The translations under genes were made by a program, and so were the position numbers. The notes under the pieces were generated by a model. The model worked only from the letters and a program-made list of their open reading frames with translations. It ran no database searches and was not told the DNA's origin. A stretch of DNA of 64,000 nt, taken from contig NZ_JAHEWN010000005.1 in assembly GCF_018598555.1 (NCBI RefSeq), positions 124,001 to 188,000 of the forward strand, read 5' to 3'. Shown piece after piece: positions 8,835 through 17,595 of the stretch. The DNA is from Curtobacterium aurantiacum (GTDB taxonomy: Bacteria > Actinomycetota > Actinomycetes > Actinomycetales > Microbacteriaceae). Each line of letters opens with the position of its first letter. The first letter of the stretch is position 1.

Positions 8835-10106
8835 TCAGGCCGGCGTCGACGTCAGGTAGGCGTAGAGGATCGCCGCGATGACGTCGTAGCCCGTGTCGTT
8901 CGGGTGGATCCCGTCGTACATGTACGTGTTGCCCGCCGTGCCGGTCTGCCCGAAGTACGGCGGTACGTAGGCACCGAGATCGAAGAAGCCGATCGCGACG
9001 CCCGGGTTCGCGGACCGGAACGTGGTCACCGCCTGCTGCTGAGCGGTGCGGTACTTCGCCCACTCGGTGGTCGACGCCTTTCCCAGCTGGAACGGCATGA
9101 TCACGAGCAGCGCCGAACCCGGGCTCCGGTCGTGCACGAGGTCCAGGTAGTTGACCGTCTGCTGCGTCAGGACCGCGGGGGTGACCACGCCGTAGTCGTT
9201 CGTCCCCCACATCGACGTGATCAGGTCGGGGGAGAAGCGACGGAGCGCGTCCGCCCAGGTGTCGTTGCCGTTGGCGGCCGAGGACGCGAGGGAGAAGCCC
9301 TCGGTCCGCGAGGTCGACTGCGACGCCTCGAGGACGTGGAACCCGCCGCCCTCGTCGCCGTCGAAGAGCTGCCAGCCCTCGACGAAGGGCTCGCCGCTCT
9401 GCCACGTCACCGTCACGGTGCGGGTCGCGGAGGCCGACCGCGGGCTGGTCCAGGTCTGCTCACCGCTGGACACCGCGGGCAGGGTGACCCTGGTGCCGTC
9501 GATGGTGACCGAGATCGCGTCACGGTTGCTCGTCGCCCGCCACGACAGCACGAACGACGTGAAGGCCTGCGTGAACGAGGCGGACCGGACGCTGGTGCCG
9601 GTCAGTGCGACGGCGCGTCGGCCGAGCCCGGACTTCGTGCTCCGGGCACCGGCGTAGGTGGCGGAGCGGAGGTCGATCGCGGCGCCGTTCGCGCCCGTGT
9701 ACGAGACGTAGGTCACCGTGGTCGGAGGCTTGTCGACCGTGGCGTACTGCGAGCGAGCGGGGACGTAGTCGAGTCCGCCGGGCGCCTGCCCGGCACCGTT
9801 GCGGAGTCGTGCCCGCACCCGTGCCGGGTACCCCTTCTGCGGCGAGGCAGCGCCGAACGCCTCGGTGATGGAGTCGCCCGCCGTGACGATGGTCGCGGTG
9901 CCGGCGGCGACCTTGCGGAAGAACCCGGCGAGCGGGTCGTTGGCCGGGTACGTCAGCCCGGACGGGATGAACGGCTTGGTGGCTGCCGCGGACGCCGGTG
10001 ACGCCGCTGCGCCGGCCAGGGCCGAGCCACCGATCGTGACGGCGGCGCCCTGCAGCAGACCCCGCCTCGAGATCCCTCGGCCGCTCTTCGAACTGTGATC
10101 CGTCAT
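8835..10106 (-). CDS. Tat-exported SGNH/GDSL-family esterase or hydrolase
   Basis: A 423-residue exported protein. The N-terminus has a twin-arginine signal (SRRGLLQGA, residues 13-21) and a hydrophobic stretch ending ASPASA near residue 40. The GDSI block places the nucleophile at Ser79. The second catalytic block is DGIHPND with Asp398 and His401, and MWGTNDYG supplies the block III Asn. A beta-rich insert of about 130 residues separates the halves of the SGNH core. The family cleaves ester bonds in lipids or acylated polysaccharides; the substrate here is unknown. The ATG at 10106 is preceded by CTGGGGGAAAC. Confidence 0.88.
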   Translation of the reverse strand: MTDHSSKSGRGISRRGLLQGAAVTIGGSALAGAAASPASAAATKPFIPSGLTYPANDPLAGFFRKVAAGTATIVTAGDSITEAFGAASPQKGYPARVRARLRNGAGQAPGGLDYVPARSQYATVDKPPTTVTYVSYTGANGAAIDLRSATYAGARSTKSGLGRRAVALTGTSVRSASFTQAFTSFVLSWRATSNRDAISVTIDGTRVTLPAVSSGEQTWTSPRSASATRTVTVTWQSGEPFVEGWQLFDGDEGGGFHVLEASQSTSRTEGFSLASSAANGNDTWADALRRFSPDLITSMWGTNDYGVVTPAVLTQQTVNYLDLVHDRSPGSALLVIMPFQLGKASTTEWAKYRTAQQQAVTTFRSANPGVAIGFFDLGAYVPPYFGQTGTAGNTYMYDGIHPNDTGYDVIAAILYAYLTSTPA

Positions 10107-10296
10107 GTTTCCCCCAGGAGCATCGATGCGTGGTCACGGCACGAGCGTGCTCCCCGGTCCTGCCGACGTGCGGCGACCGGAGAAGACCCCCATCCCACGA
10201 TGACCATAGGTCAGATCCGTCGCGAGCAACAGACCTGTCCACCCCCGAACGACGAGCGTGCCCCGCGCCCGACAACCGTCGTCGAACGTCCGACCG

Positions 10297-10983
10297 CTAC
10301 GAGGTCGCCTGCCCCTCCGGCACGAACCCCTGCACGGACAGCAGCGAGGCGTCGGCGGACGCACACGCCTGGTAGTCGGTGTCCTTCACGAACAGGGACT
10401 GCTTCGACCCGGGCGGGTACACGCGGAAGCCGTCCGGGGTCTGCGGCGAGCAGTCGCCCGCCGAGTAGTTCTCGGCCCGGACGATCTTGAGCGGAGCGAC
10501 GGCGGTCTTGCCGGGCGCCAGGGTGACGGTGGGGTGCGGCGAGCTCTTCTCCGCGACGGCGGCCGCACCGATCTGCTTGCCGGTGCCACCCCCGACGAAC
10601 GAGACGCCGGGCCACCCCTGCACGGTGCAGGTCGTCGAACCAGTGTTCTCGAGCACCAGGTGCACGATGACGCTGCCGGCGGCGCCACCGCTGCCCGCCT
10701 CGATGCGTCCGGCGAGCGACGACACCGCGCACCGGTCGCCGGAAGCCTGGCCAGTGGCACCGGATCCGGCGGACGACCCAGAACCGGACCCGTCCGATGG
10801 TGCGGCCGAGGCGGACTCCTCCGACGACTGCGGTGTGGACGCCGACGCGGACGGCGACGGCGCGGGCGCCGTGACGGTCTCGGTGGCGGCGGGCTGCCCG
10901 TCCGAGGCGCACCCCGCCAGCGTCCCGACGGCGACGAGCCCGGTCACGACGAGCAGGAACTTCGATCGGCTGCTGCGTTGCAT
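10297..10983 (-). CDS. DUF4232-type secreted lipoprotein
   Basis: A 228-residue lipoprotein. The lipobox LAGC with Cys25 follows a basic, hydrophobic signal. A Ser/Ala/Pro-rich linker covers about residues 30-80. The C-terminal domain contains CAVSSLAG, VLENTGSTTCTVQGWPG and a C-terminal pattern typical of DUF4232 proteins, with four cysteines probably forming two disulfides. Function is unknown; such proteins are common on actinobacterial membranes. The ATG at 10983 is chosen because it begins the signal peptide; the frame is open further upstream without signal features. Confidence 0.82.
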   Translation of the reverse strand: MQRSSRSKFLLVVTGLVAVGTLAGCASDGQPAATETVTAPAPSPSASASTPQSSEESASAAPSDGSGSGSSAGSGATGQASGDRCAVSSLAGRIEAGSGGAAGSVIVHLVLENTGSTTCTVQGWPGVSFVGGGTGKQIGAAAVAEKSSPHPTVTLAPGKTAVAPLKIVRAENYSAGDCSPQTPDGFRVYPPGSKQSLFVKDTDYQACASADASLLSVQGFVPEGQATS

Positions 10984-11082
10984 GGTGCACAGGCAACCAC
11001 CGAACGCCGCATCCGGTTCGGTCGGCGTCCAGGGACCGCGGGCACACTCCGAGGCAAGCAACCCGAGCAGCGGAGGTCGGAC

Positions 11083-11358
11083 ATGACGGGCAAGCACGAA
11101 CAGGCACGAGGCGACGAGGGACGTGCGGACGGGGTCGAGCCCCGCGCCGGAGCCTTCACGGACAGCGAGATCCCGGGCGAGGAGCACGTCGAGTCGACGG
11201 AGCCGGTCGGCGAGTTCGTCTCGAGCGACATCCCCGGCGAGACCCGTCCCGACGGAGCCGGACCCGACGGTGAGTACGTCGACTCGGACATCCCCGGCGA
11301 GGCCGAGCCGGCCCAGAACGGCGAGGTCGGGGAGTACACCGACACCGACAAGGTCTGA
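11083..11358 (+). CDS. Small acidic protein with three SxIPGE repeats
   Basis: A 91-residue, strongly acidic, probably disordered cytoplasmic protein. The unit FxxSxIPGE occurs three times: DSEIPGE near residue 27, SSDIPGE near 47 and DSDIPGE near 68. A degenerate last copy (GEYTDTDKV) ends the protein, and the repeat spacing is about 20 residues. CGGAGG lies upstream of the ATG. No known domain is recognised. The repeats may be docking motifs, but this is conjecture. It is divergent from the lipoprotein and convergent with the NUDIX gene. Confidence 0.75.
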   Translation: MTGKHEQARGDEGRADGVEPRAGAFTDSEIPGEEHVESTEPVGEFVSSDIPGETRPDGAGPDGEYVDSDIPGEAEPAQNGEVGEYTDTDKV

Positions 11359-11375
11359 CGAACCCGAGCGGAAGC

Positions 11376-11419
11376 GAGCCCGTACTCAAGGATGAGTACT
11401 CATCCTTGAGTACGGGCTC
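11376..11419. terminator. 44-bp perfect palindrome between convergent genes
   Basis: Two 19-bp arms (GAGCCCGTACTCAAGGATG and its complement) flank AGTACT, itself a palindrome, so all 44 bases are self-complementary. It starts 17 bp after the IPGE-protein stop and 28 bp from the NUDIX stop, as expected for a bidirectional terminator. The absence of a loop is unusual. Confidence 0.75.
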
Positions 11420-11447
11420 CTCTGTGTCGTCGCTCTGCGCCTGACGG

Positions 11448-11846
11448 TCAGTCGATCAGCGCCGCCGCCACCAGGCGGCGGAGCGTCTCCACGCCCGCAG
11501 GTGGGCAGCGGTCCGCGTCGGCCGAGGTGACCCACTCCACTTCGTCCACCTCCGCCGAGGCGACGGGCGTGGCGGAGTCCAGCGGGCCTCCAGGCCGGAC
11601 CAGGAACAGCGTCATCGCGACCATGGTCCCCGGAGCCTGCCCGTGGGCGGGCTCGAGCACGACGCCGAACGGGTCGACGTCGGCTGCGGTGAGCTGCAGG
11701 CCGGTCTCCTCGTACGCCTCGCGGACGGCCGCTTCGACGTCGGTCTCGTGCGGCTCCGCCTTGCCCCCGGGCAGGTAGAGCACGTCGCGCGCCCGCGCGC
11801 GCACCATCAGGACACGTCGGTCACGCACCAGCAGCAGCGCACTCAC
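11448..11846 (-). CDS. NUDIX hydrolase
   Basis: A 132-residue protein with a complete Nudix box: GGKAEPHE, then REAYEETGL (about residues 27-50), matching GX5EX7REUXEEXGU. Nudix enzymes hydrolyse nucleoside diphosphate derivatives; the substrate cannot be assigned. The GTG at 11846 is the only normal start near the domain; its ribosome site is weak. It lies 35 bp downstream of hemA on the same strand and is probably co-transcribed with it. Confidence 0.88.
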   Translation of the reverse strand: MSALLLVRDRRVLMVRARARDVLYLPGGKAEPHETDVEAAVREAYEETGLQLTAADVDPFGVVLEPAHGQAPGTMVAMTLFLVRPGGPLDSATPVASAEVDEVEWVTSADADRCPPAGVETLRRLVAAALID

Positions 11847-11881
11847 GCGCAGCGTGGGTGGTTGCGGAGCGGCCTGGAGGC

Positions 11882-13204
11882 TCAGCTCGCGTCCGCCTGG
11901 TCGTCGCGATCCGAGGCGGTCGGGTCCAGTGCCGTGCGGTCGGCCAGCGGGACGACGGGCGCCGGCAGCTCCGCCTCGGCCTCGGGGCGGACGCCGTACA
12001 GGGAGTCGATGGCCCCGACGAACTCCTCGCCGCGACCGGCGCGACCGAGCTCACGGGCGCGCACCGAGGGGCGGTGCAGCAGGACGCCGACCAGGTGCCG
12101 GAGGGCCCGCTCGGTGTGCTCGACGGACTCGCCGTCGGCATCCGCGCGGCGCTTGGCCCGCTCGATCTCGTCGTCGAGGATGTCGAACACGTGCTTGCGG
12201 AACGCCACGAGCGCCGGCGTCGTCGACTGCTCCATCGCCTGCGCGCGGAACCGGGACACGGCGTCGTCGACCATCGCGCGGGCCTCGGACTCGGCATTGA
12301 GCTCGGAGATCGGGGCGTGGATGCTGATGGTCTCGAGGTCGAGCAGCTCGACGCCGTCGACACCGGCCGCTGCGGGGTCGACGTTGCGGGGGAGCCCGAG
12401 GTCGATGACGATGCGGCGGACCCCGTCGTCGAGGTCGTCCGGTGCGACGACCGGGACCTCGCTCGAGGTGCAGGTGATCAGGACGTCGCTCTCGCCGATG
12501 GCCTGGCGCAGGTCACGGGCGGCGACGAGGTCGTGCTTGGCGGCGAACCAGGGCGCCCGGCCCGAGGGCGAGAACACCTGGATGTTCGTGGCGCCGCGGT
12601 CGCGCAGGGCGGCGATGGTGGTGGCGGCGTAGCTGCCGGTGCCGACGAGCAGCACGCGGGTGCGGGCCCAGTCGGTGACGCGGGACGACGCGAGTTCGAG
12701 GCCGAGGCGCACGAGTGACCGACCGGCGGCGCCGATGCGGGTGCGGGTCTTGACGCCGCGGGAGGTGTGCGCGGCCTCCTGGAACAGGCGCTCGAGGTCC
12801 GAGGTGGTGGTGCCGTTCGACCGGGCGTCCTCGAGCGAGCGACGGACCTGGCCGGAGATCTCCGTCTCGCCGACGACGACGGACTCGAGACCGCTCGACA
12901 CGGCGAACAGGTGCTGCACGACGTCCTTGCCGCCGAGCACGTTGACGGATTCGAGGACCTCGGTGGCGTCCAGGTCGCTCGCGGCGGCCACGGCCTGCAC
13001 GGTGGCGGAGACGGCGGAGTCGCTCTCGTCGCCCGCGATGTCGAGGTACGCCTCGAACCGGTTGCAGGTCGCGAGGACCACTGCACCGTCCAGGACGCCG
13101 GCATCCGTGACGAGTCGGCTGGCTGCCGCGGGTGCACCGATGCTCAGTCGCTCCAGGAGATCGAAGCTGGCGTTGCGATGCGACGCCGTGAGACAGATGA
13201 GCAC
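11882..13204 (-). CDS. hemA: Glutamyl-tRNA reductase
   Basis: A 440-residue enzyme that reduces glutamyl-tRNA(Glu) to glutamate-1-semialdehyde, the first step of the C5 haem route. The catalytic cysteine is Cys47 in ATCNRFEAYL. GETEISGQV, the NADPH-binding VLLVGTGSYA region and the helical dimerisation tail are all present. The GTG at 13204 (VLICLTASHRN) is chosen because family homology begins there; longer frames would overlap the divergent hemE start at 13243. Only 38 bp separate the two starts, so hemA and hemE share a control region. The partner HemL is encoded at the far end of the cluster. Confidence 0.95.
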   Translation of the reverse strand: MLICLTASHRNASFDLLERLSIGAPAAASRLVTDAGVLDGAVVLATCNRFEAYLDIAGDESDSAVSATVQAVAAASDLDATEVLESVNVLGGKDVVQHLFAVSSGLESVVVGETEISGQVRRSLEDARSNGTTTSDLERLFQEAAHTSRGVKTRTRIGAAGRSLVRLGLELASSRVTDWARTRVLLVGTGSYAATTIAALRDRGATNIQVFSPSGRAPWFAAKHDLVAARDLRQAIGESDVLITCTSSEVPVVAPDDLDDGVRRIVIDLGLPRNVDPAAAGVDGVELLDLETISIHAPISELNAESEARAMVDDAVSRFRAQAMEQSTTPALVAFRKHVFDILDDEIERAKRRADADGESVEHTERALRHLVGVLLHRPSVRARELGRAGRGEEFVGAIDSLYGVRPEAEAELPAPVVPLADRTALDPTASDRDDQADAS

Positions 13205-13242
13205 GTAGTCAATGGTAACGCGCTCGATGGGAGAATCATCCG

Positions 13243-14379
13243 GTGACCGAAGCGACGACCACATCCCTCCCCGACTCCCACCCCCTGGCATCAGGGCGGA
13301 CGAGTGGTTCCCGCCTGGTACGGGCCCTGCGGGGTGACCGTCCGGAGACGCTCCCGGTGTGGTTCATGCGGCAGGCCGGTCGCTCCCTGCCCGAGTACCG
13401 GGAGCTTCGGATCGGCACAGCCATGCTCGACGCGTGCCTCGACCCGGAGATGGCGTCGGAGATCACGCTGCAGCCGGTGCGCCGGCACGCCGTCGACGCG
13501 GGCATCTTCTTCAGCGACATCGTCGTGCCGATCAAGCTCGCGGGCGTGGACGTCGAGATCGTCCCCGGCCGTGGCCCGGTGCTCTCGTCGCCGATCCGCA
13601 CCCCCGCCGACGTCGACGCCCTCGAGCAGCTCGACCCCGCGGCCCTCGCCCCCATCGAGCAGGCCGTCCGGCGCACGGTCGAGCAGCTCGGTGACACCCC
13701 GCTGATCGGCTTCGCGGGGGCACCGTTCACCCTCGCCGCCTACCTGGTCGAGGGCGGCCCGTCGAAGGACCACATCCGGGCCCGCACGCTCATGCACGCC
13801 GACCCGGAGAGCTGGTCGCGGCTGCTCGCCTGGGCCGCCGAGGTGTCCGGGATGTTCCTCCGGGCCCAGGTGCTCGCCGGGGCCTCGGCCGCGCAGCTCT
13901 TCGACTCGTGGGTCGGGTCGCTCTCCCGCGCCGACTACGTCCGCTACGTCGCACCGCACTCCGCCCGGGCGATGTCGCACGTCGCCGAGCTCGGGGTCCC
14001 GCGAATCCACTTCGGCGTCGGCAGCGGCGAGGTCCTCGCCGACATGACGACCTTCGGCACGGGCACCGTCGGCGTCGACGCGGTCGGGGTCGACTGGCGC
14101 CTGCCCCTCGACCAGGCGGTCCAGCGCGTCGGCACCGGCGTCAGCGTGCAGGGCAACATCGACCCGGCGATGCTCTCGGCGCCGTGGGATGTCCTCGAAG
14201 CGCACGTCCGCGACGTCGTCCGTCGGGGCGGTGCTGCACGGGCCCACGTCGTGAACCTCGGCCACGGCGTCCCGCCCGAGACCGACCCGGACGTCCTGAC
14301 CCGCGTGGTCGAGCTGGTCCACTCGCTCGGCGACGGCCGAGCGGACGACGCTGCAGCGCAGGACGGAGCCGGCGCGTGA
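13243..14379 (+). CDS. hemE: Uroporphyrinogen decarboxylase
   Basis: A 378-residue enzyme removing the four acetate carboxyls of uroporphyrinogen III to give coproporphyrinogen III. Diagnostic sequences are PVWFMRQAGRSLPEYR near the N-terminus, FAGAPFTLAAYLVEGG in the middle and QGNIDPAML near the C-terminus. The GTG start is followed by about 20 variable residues. The end overlaps the hemG start (GTGA), so the two are translationally coupled. Confidence 0.96.
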   Translation: MTEATTTSLPDSHPLASGRTSGSRLVRALRGDRPETLPVWFMRQAGRSLPEYRELRIGTAMLDACLDPEMASEITLQPVRRHAVDAGIFFSDIVVPIKLAGVDVEIVPGRGPVLSSPIRTPADVDALEQLDPAALAPIEQAVRRTVEQLGDTPLIGFAGAPFTLAAYLVEGGPSKDHIRARTLMHADPESWSRLLAWAAEVSGMFLRAQVLAGASAAQLFDSWVGSLSRADYVRYVAPHSARAMSHVAELGVPRIHFGVGSGEVLADMTTFGTGTVGVDAVGVDWRLPLDQAVQRVGTGVSVQGNIDPAMLSAPWDVLEAHVRDVVRRGGAARAHVVNLGHGVPPETDPDVLTRVVELVHSLGDGRADDAAAQDGAGA

Positions 14380-15692
14380 CCGACGTCGTCGTGGTCGGCG
14401 GTGGTGTCGCCGGGCTCGTCACCGCCCGTGACCTCGCGAAGGGCGGCGCCCACGTGGTGCTCGTCGAGTCCTCGGGCGAGCTCGGGGGCATGGTCCGTCG
14501 GCACACCGTCGGCGGGATCGACCTCGACATGGCGGCGGACTCCTTCGCCACCCGCACGGACGCCGTCGGCCGTCTGGCGATCGAGCTCGGCCTCGGCAAC
14601 GACGTCGTCGCCCCCGACCCCCGCGGCGCCTGGCTTATGACCCGTGACGGCCGGACCTCCCCGATCCCCGCGACCGGGCTCCTCGGCATCCCGAGCACCC
14701 CGATGGCGGCGGACGTCCTCGCCGTCGTGGGCCAGAAGGGCGGACTCCGCGCCCAGATGGACTCGCTGCTGCCGGGGCCGGTCGGCGCCAAGGCCACGTC
14801 GCTCGGCGAACTCGTCCGGCGGCGCATGGGGGAGCGGGTGCTCGACGACCTCGTGGTGCCGATCGCCGGGGGCGTGCACTCCACCCACCCCGACCAGCTC
14901 GACCCCGACCGGGTGGCTCCGGGCCTGCGCGCCGCACTGCTGCGCGAGGGCTCACTCGCCCGGGCCGTCCTGTCGCTGCGGGCTCGTGCGGCCGCCGGCA
15001 CCCCGGTGCAGGGGATCCGGGGTGGGACGGTGCGCCTGGTGGACGAGCTCGTCGCCGACCTGGAGACCTACGGGGTGGACGTCCGGCTGCACAGCCGGGC
15101 GACCCGCATCGAGGCGCACGCGGTCGAGATCGTCAGCGCCGACGGCACGACCGAACGGCTACCGGCCCAGCACACCCTGTCCTCCGTCGCCGACCCGGAG
15201 CGCACCGCCGCCCCCGACCGGACCGGCATCCAGCTCGTCACCCTCGTCGTCGACCAGCCCGAGCTCGACGCCGCCCCACGTGGCACCGGGATGCTCGTGC
15301 ACCCGGACGCGCAGGCGGTGTCGGCGAAGGCCCTCACGCACGCGACGGTGAAGTGGCCGTGGCTGGCCGAGGTGACGGACGGACGCCACGTCCTGCGACT
15401 CAGCTACGCGACCACCGCGACCGATCCGGCGGGCGTCGCCACGAGCCTCCCGGTCGACCCGACCGACCCCGTCGGGTCCCGCGCCCTGCAGGATGCTTCG
15501 ATCCTGCTCGGTGTGCCGATCACGGCCGACCGCGTCAGCGGCGCCGCGCGCGTCGGGTGGTACGGACCGGACCTCGCCGCCGCGGGGCTGGCCGAGGGTG
15601 TCGTCGGGATCGGAGAAGCCTCCACGGGACGGGGCCTGGCGGGCATCATCGCGGCCGCTCGGACGGCAGCCGGGCAGATCCTCGGATCCTGA
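14376..15692 (+). CDS. hemG: Coproporphyrinogen III oxidase (HemY/HemG-type FAD enzyme)
   Basis: A 438-residue FAD-dependent oxidase. The N-terminal Rossmann motif VVVGGGVAGLVTARDL is at residues 4-19, and ESSGELGG follows. The C-terminal FAD-binding part contains GIGEASTGRGLAGIIAAAR. In Gram-positive bacteria this family (CgoX) oxidises coproporphyrinogen III to coproporphyrin III, consistent with hemQ and hemH in the same cluster. The gene starts with GTG overlapping hemE and is followed by about 100 bp before the next gene. Confidence 0.92.
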   Translation: MTDVVVVGGGVAGLVTARDLAKGGAHVVLVESSGELGGMVRRHTVGGIDLDMAADSFATRTDAVGRLAIELGLGNDVVAPDPRGAWLMTRDGRTSPIPATGLLGIPSTPMAADVLAVVGQKGGLRAQMDSLLPGPVGAKATSLGELVRRRMGERVLDDLVVPIAGGVHSTHPDQLDPDRVAPGLRAALLREGSLARAVLSLRARAAAGTPVQGIRGGTVRLVDELVADLETYGVDVRLHSRATRIEAHAVEIVSADGTTERLPAQHTLSSVADPERTAAPDRTGIQLVTLVVDQPELDAAPRGTGMLVHPDAQAVSAKALTHATVKWPWLAEVTDGRHVLRLSYATTATDPAGVATSLPVDPTDPVGSRALQDASILLGVPITADRVSGAARVGWYGPDLAAAGLAEGVVGIGEASTGRGLAGIIAAARTAAGQILGS

Positions 15693-15792
15693 GCGGACCG
15701 CGCAGCGTCCGAGGGCTACTGTTGGTGAGACCGCCGGACGTATTCCGTTCGGTGCATGACCACCGCACAACCAATGCACGGAGGAATCGCAC

Positions 15793-16047
15793 ATGCGCGG
15801 AAAGCTCCTGTTCGTCGCCGGCGCCGCACTCGGGTACGTCCTGGGATCGCGAGCCGGACGGGCGCGGTACGAGCAGATCAAGACCGTCAGCGGCAAGGTC
15901 TGGAACAGCAACGGCGTCCAGAAGGGCGTGCACGTCGCCGAGGACTTCATCGCCGACAAGACGCCGGACGTCGCCGAGTTCATCGGTGAGACGACCAAGA
16001 AGGCCGTCCGCAAGGTCGGCCAGAAGAAGGACACCACCACCTCATGA
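15793..16047 (+). CDS. Small YtxH-like membrane-associated protein
   Basis: An 84-residue protein with a short N-terminal hydrophobic segment (LLFVAGAALGYVLGSRAG) and a charged C-terminal region. The GYVLGSRAGRxRYEQI pattern is common in actinobacterial YtxH-like proteins. CGGAGGAATC precedes the ATG. It overlaps the next gene by ATGA. The three-gene group 15793-16774 is a frequent actinobacterial arrangement of small membrane proteins, function unproven. Confidence 0.8.
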   Translation: MRGKLLFVAGAALGYVLGSRAGRARYEQIKTVSGKVWNSNGVQKGVHVAEDFIADKTPDVAEFIGETTKKAVRKVGQKKDTTTS

Positions 16048-16502
16048 CGGACACCCGCGATCGCAAGTCGCGTTCGCTGTTCGGCCTGGTCGGTGACGTC
16101 CCGAAGCTCGTCAAGGGCCTGGTCAAGGGCGAGATCGACCTGCTCAAGGCCGAGATGCTCGCGAAGGCGAAGATCTTCGGCCTGGCAGCCGGCCTGCTGG
16201 TCGGGGCGCTCGTCGTCGTGCTCTACGCGATCGGCGTCCTGCTGACCGCAGCCGTGATGGGTCTCGCGACCGTGATGCCCGCGTGGCTGGCCGCCCTGGT
16301 GGTCGCCGTCGTCATGCTCATCATCGCCGCGATCCTCGGGCTGATCGGCTGGAAGCGGCTGAAGAAGGGCCTGCCGATCACGCCGAAGCGCACGATCGAC
16401 AGCGTGAAGAACGACATCAACGCGGTCAAGGGCCTCGGCAAGAAGCCGACCCCGCCGACGCAGTACGGCAGCCGCAAGCCGGACGTCGACGGCCGCTCCT
16501 GA
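16044..16502 (+). CDS. Phage-holin-family/DUF1469 membrane protein
   Basis: A 152-residue protein with a basic N-terminus and two central hydrophobic helices (about residues 47-75 and 78-105). An amphipathic, Lys-rich tail follows. The layout SLFGLVGDVPKLVKGLVKGEIDLLKAEM plus two helices matches the actinobacterial holin-superfamily III/DUF1469 group. Despite the name, no phage genes are nearby. It is coupled to the preceding gene by an ATGA overlap. Confidence 0.82.
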   Translation: MTDTRDRKSRSLFGLVGDVPKLVKGLVKGEIDLLKAEMLAKAKIFGLAAGLLVGALVVVLYAIGVLLTAAVMGLATVMPAWLAALVVAVVMLIIAAILGLIGWKRLKKGLPITPKRTIDSVKNDINAVKGLGKKPTPPTQYGSRKPDVDGRS

Positions 16503-16543
16503 GCGCCGACAGCCTCGACAGCCGCACCACCGACGGAGGAACC

Positions 16544-16774
16544 GTGACCGATCCGCACGACGATCTCGCTGCCCGCGTCGCCGCGACCCGAGCCCAGTTG
16601 TTCGACACCCTCGACGCGATCGAGGACAAGCTCAACGTCCCGAAGCAGATCGGGATCGCGGCCTCGAAGGTCAAGCGCGGCCTCGACGAGAAGCCGGTGC
16701 CCTACCTGGCCGGTCTCGCAGCCGGCGTGGCGGTGGTCGGGGGTATCGTCGTGATGGTGCTCCGACGGCGGTAG
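16544..16774 (+). CDS. DUF3618 small membrane protein
   Basis: A 76-residue protein starting at a GTG with CGGAGGAACC upstream. The soluble N-terminus (DLAARVAATRAQLFDTLDAIEDKLNVPKQ) and single C-terminal helix (LAGLAAGVAVVGGIVVMVL) followed by RRR match DUF3618. It closes the three-gene membrane group, with 41 bp between it and the preceding gene. No biochemical role is known. Confidence 0.8.
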   Translation: MTDPHDDLAARVAATRAQLFDTLDAIEDKLNVPKQIGIAASKVKRGLDEKPVPYLAGLAAGVAVVGGIVVMVLRRR

Positions 16775-16842
16775 ACCGCCCGAGCGCGGTCCACCGGATG
16801 CGGGGCGGCCAACACCCTGGCAACCGATAGGACAATGGATCC

Positions 16843-17595
16843 ATGAGCTCCGACGCGCCCTCGCACGCGAACGACCACCCCCGCACCGAACCCGCCGAGA
16901 CCGGTCACCCGGACTCCGGGATCGACCCGAACCTCCTGACGGCGTACGCCCTCTGGGCGGTGTTCCGCCGGCCCCTCGGTCCGGTCCACCGCGTCGGCGA
17001 CGACGCCGTGGCCGAACTCGACACCGTGATCGCCAGCGCCGCCGAGCGCGGTGTCACGATCCGTGGCTTCTACGACGTCTCGGCCTTCCGTGCCGACGCC
17101 GACGTCATGGTCTGGCTGCACGGCGACGACGCGCAGGCCATCCAGGCCGTGCTGCGCGAGATCCGTCGCACCGGGCTGTTCCAGGACGCCGAGCCGGTCT
17201 GGCACGTCATGGCCATGCACCGCGAGGCCGAGTTCAACAAGCGGCACACCCCCGCGTTCCTGCGCGGCAAGGACCCCGAGGCGTGGATCACGGTGTACCC
17301 GTTCGTCCGCTCCTACGAGTGGTACCTGCTGCCGGAAGAGGAGCGCTCGAAGATGCTCCGCGACCACGGCATCGCCGGCGCGAAGTACCGCCGCGTGCTC
17401 ACGAACACCATCGCGACCTTCGCCCTGAGCGACTACGAGTGGATCCTGCCGCTCGAGAGCCCGGACCTCGTCGACCTCGTCGACCTGATGCGCGACCTGC
17501 GCTACACCGAGGCGCGCATGCACGTGCGCGAAGAGGTCCCCTTCTTCACGGGTCGTCGCGTGACGACCGCCGAACTCCCGGAGGTGCTGTCATGA
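16843..17595 (+). CDS. hemQ: Hydrogen peroxide-dependent haem synthase (coproheme decarboxylase)
   Basis: A 250-residue member of the chlorite-dismutase-like superfamily. It performs the last step of the coproporphyrin-dependent pathway, decarboxylating coproheme to haem b. Family hallmarks are HVMAMHREAEFNKRH, the active-site segment WITVYPFVRSYEWYLLP and LRYTEARMHVREEVPFFTGR. The N-terminal 25 residues are variable. The ATG at 16843 follows a short AT-containing intergenic stretch that could be a promoter. The end overlaps hemH (ATGA), so the oxidative and metal-insertion steps are co-translated. Confidence 0.95.
   Translation: MSSDAPSHANDHPRTEPAETGHPDSGIDPNLLTAYALWAVFRRPLGPVHRVGDDAVAELDTVIASAAERGVTIRGFYDVSAFRADADVMVWLHGDDAQAIQAVLREIRRTGLFQDAEPVWHVMAMHREAEFNKRHTPAFLRGKDPEAWITVYPFVRSYEWYLLPEEERSKMLRDHGIAGAKYRRVLTNTIATFALSDYEWILPLESPDLVDLVDLMRDLRYTEARMHVREEVPFFTGRRVTTAELPEVLS

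Noticed and set aside
13205-13291. Longer hemA start overlapping hemE
   Set aside because: Extra residues are not conserved and would overlap the divergent hemE start; GTG at 13204 begins the family sequence.
16044-16502. Prophage holin
   Set aside because: Family name only; the gene lies in a conserved-looking small membrane group with no lysin or phage genes nearby.
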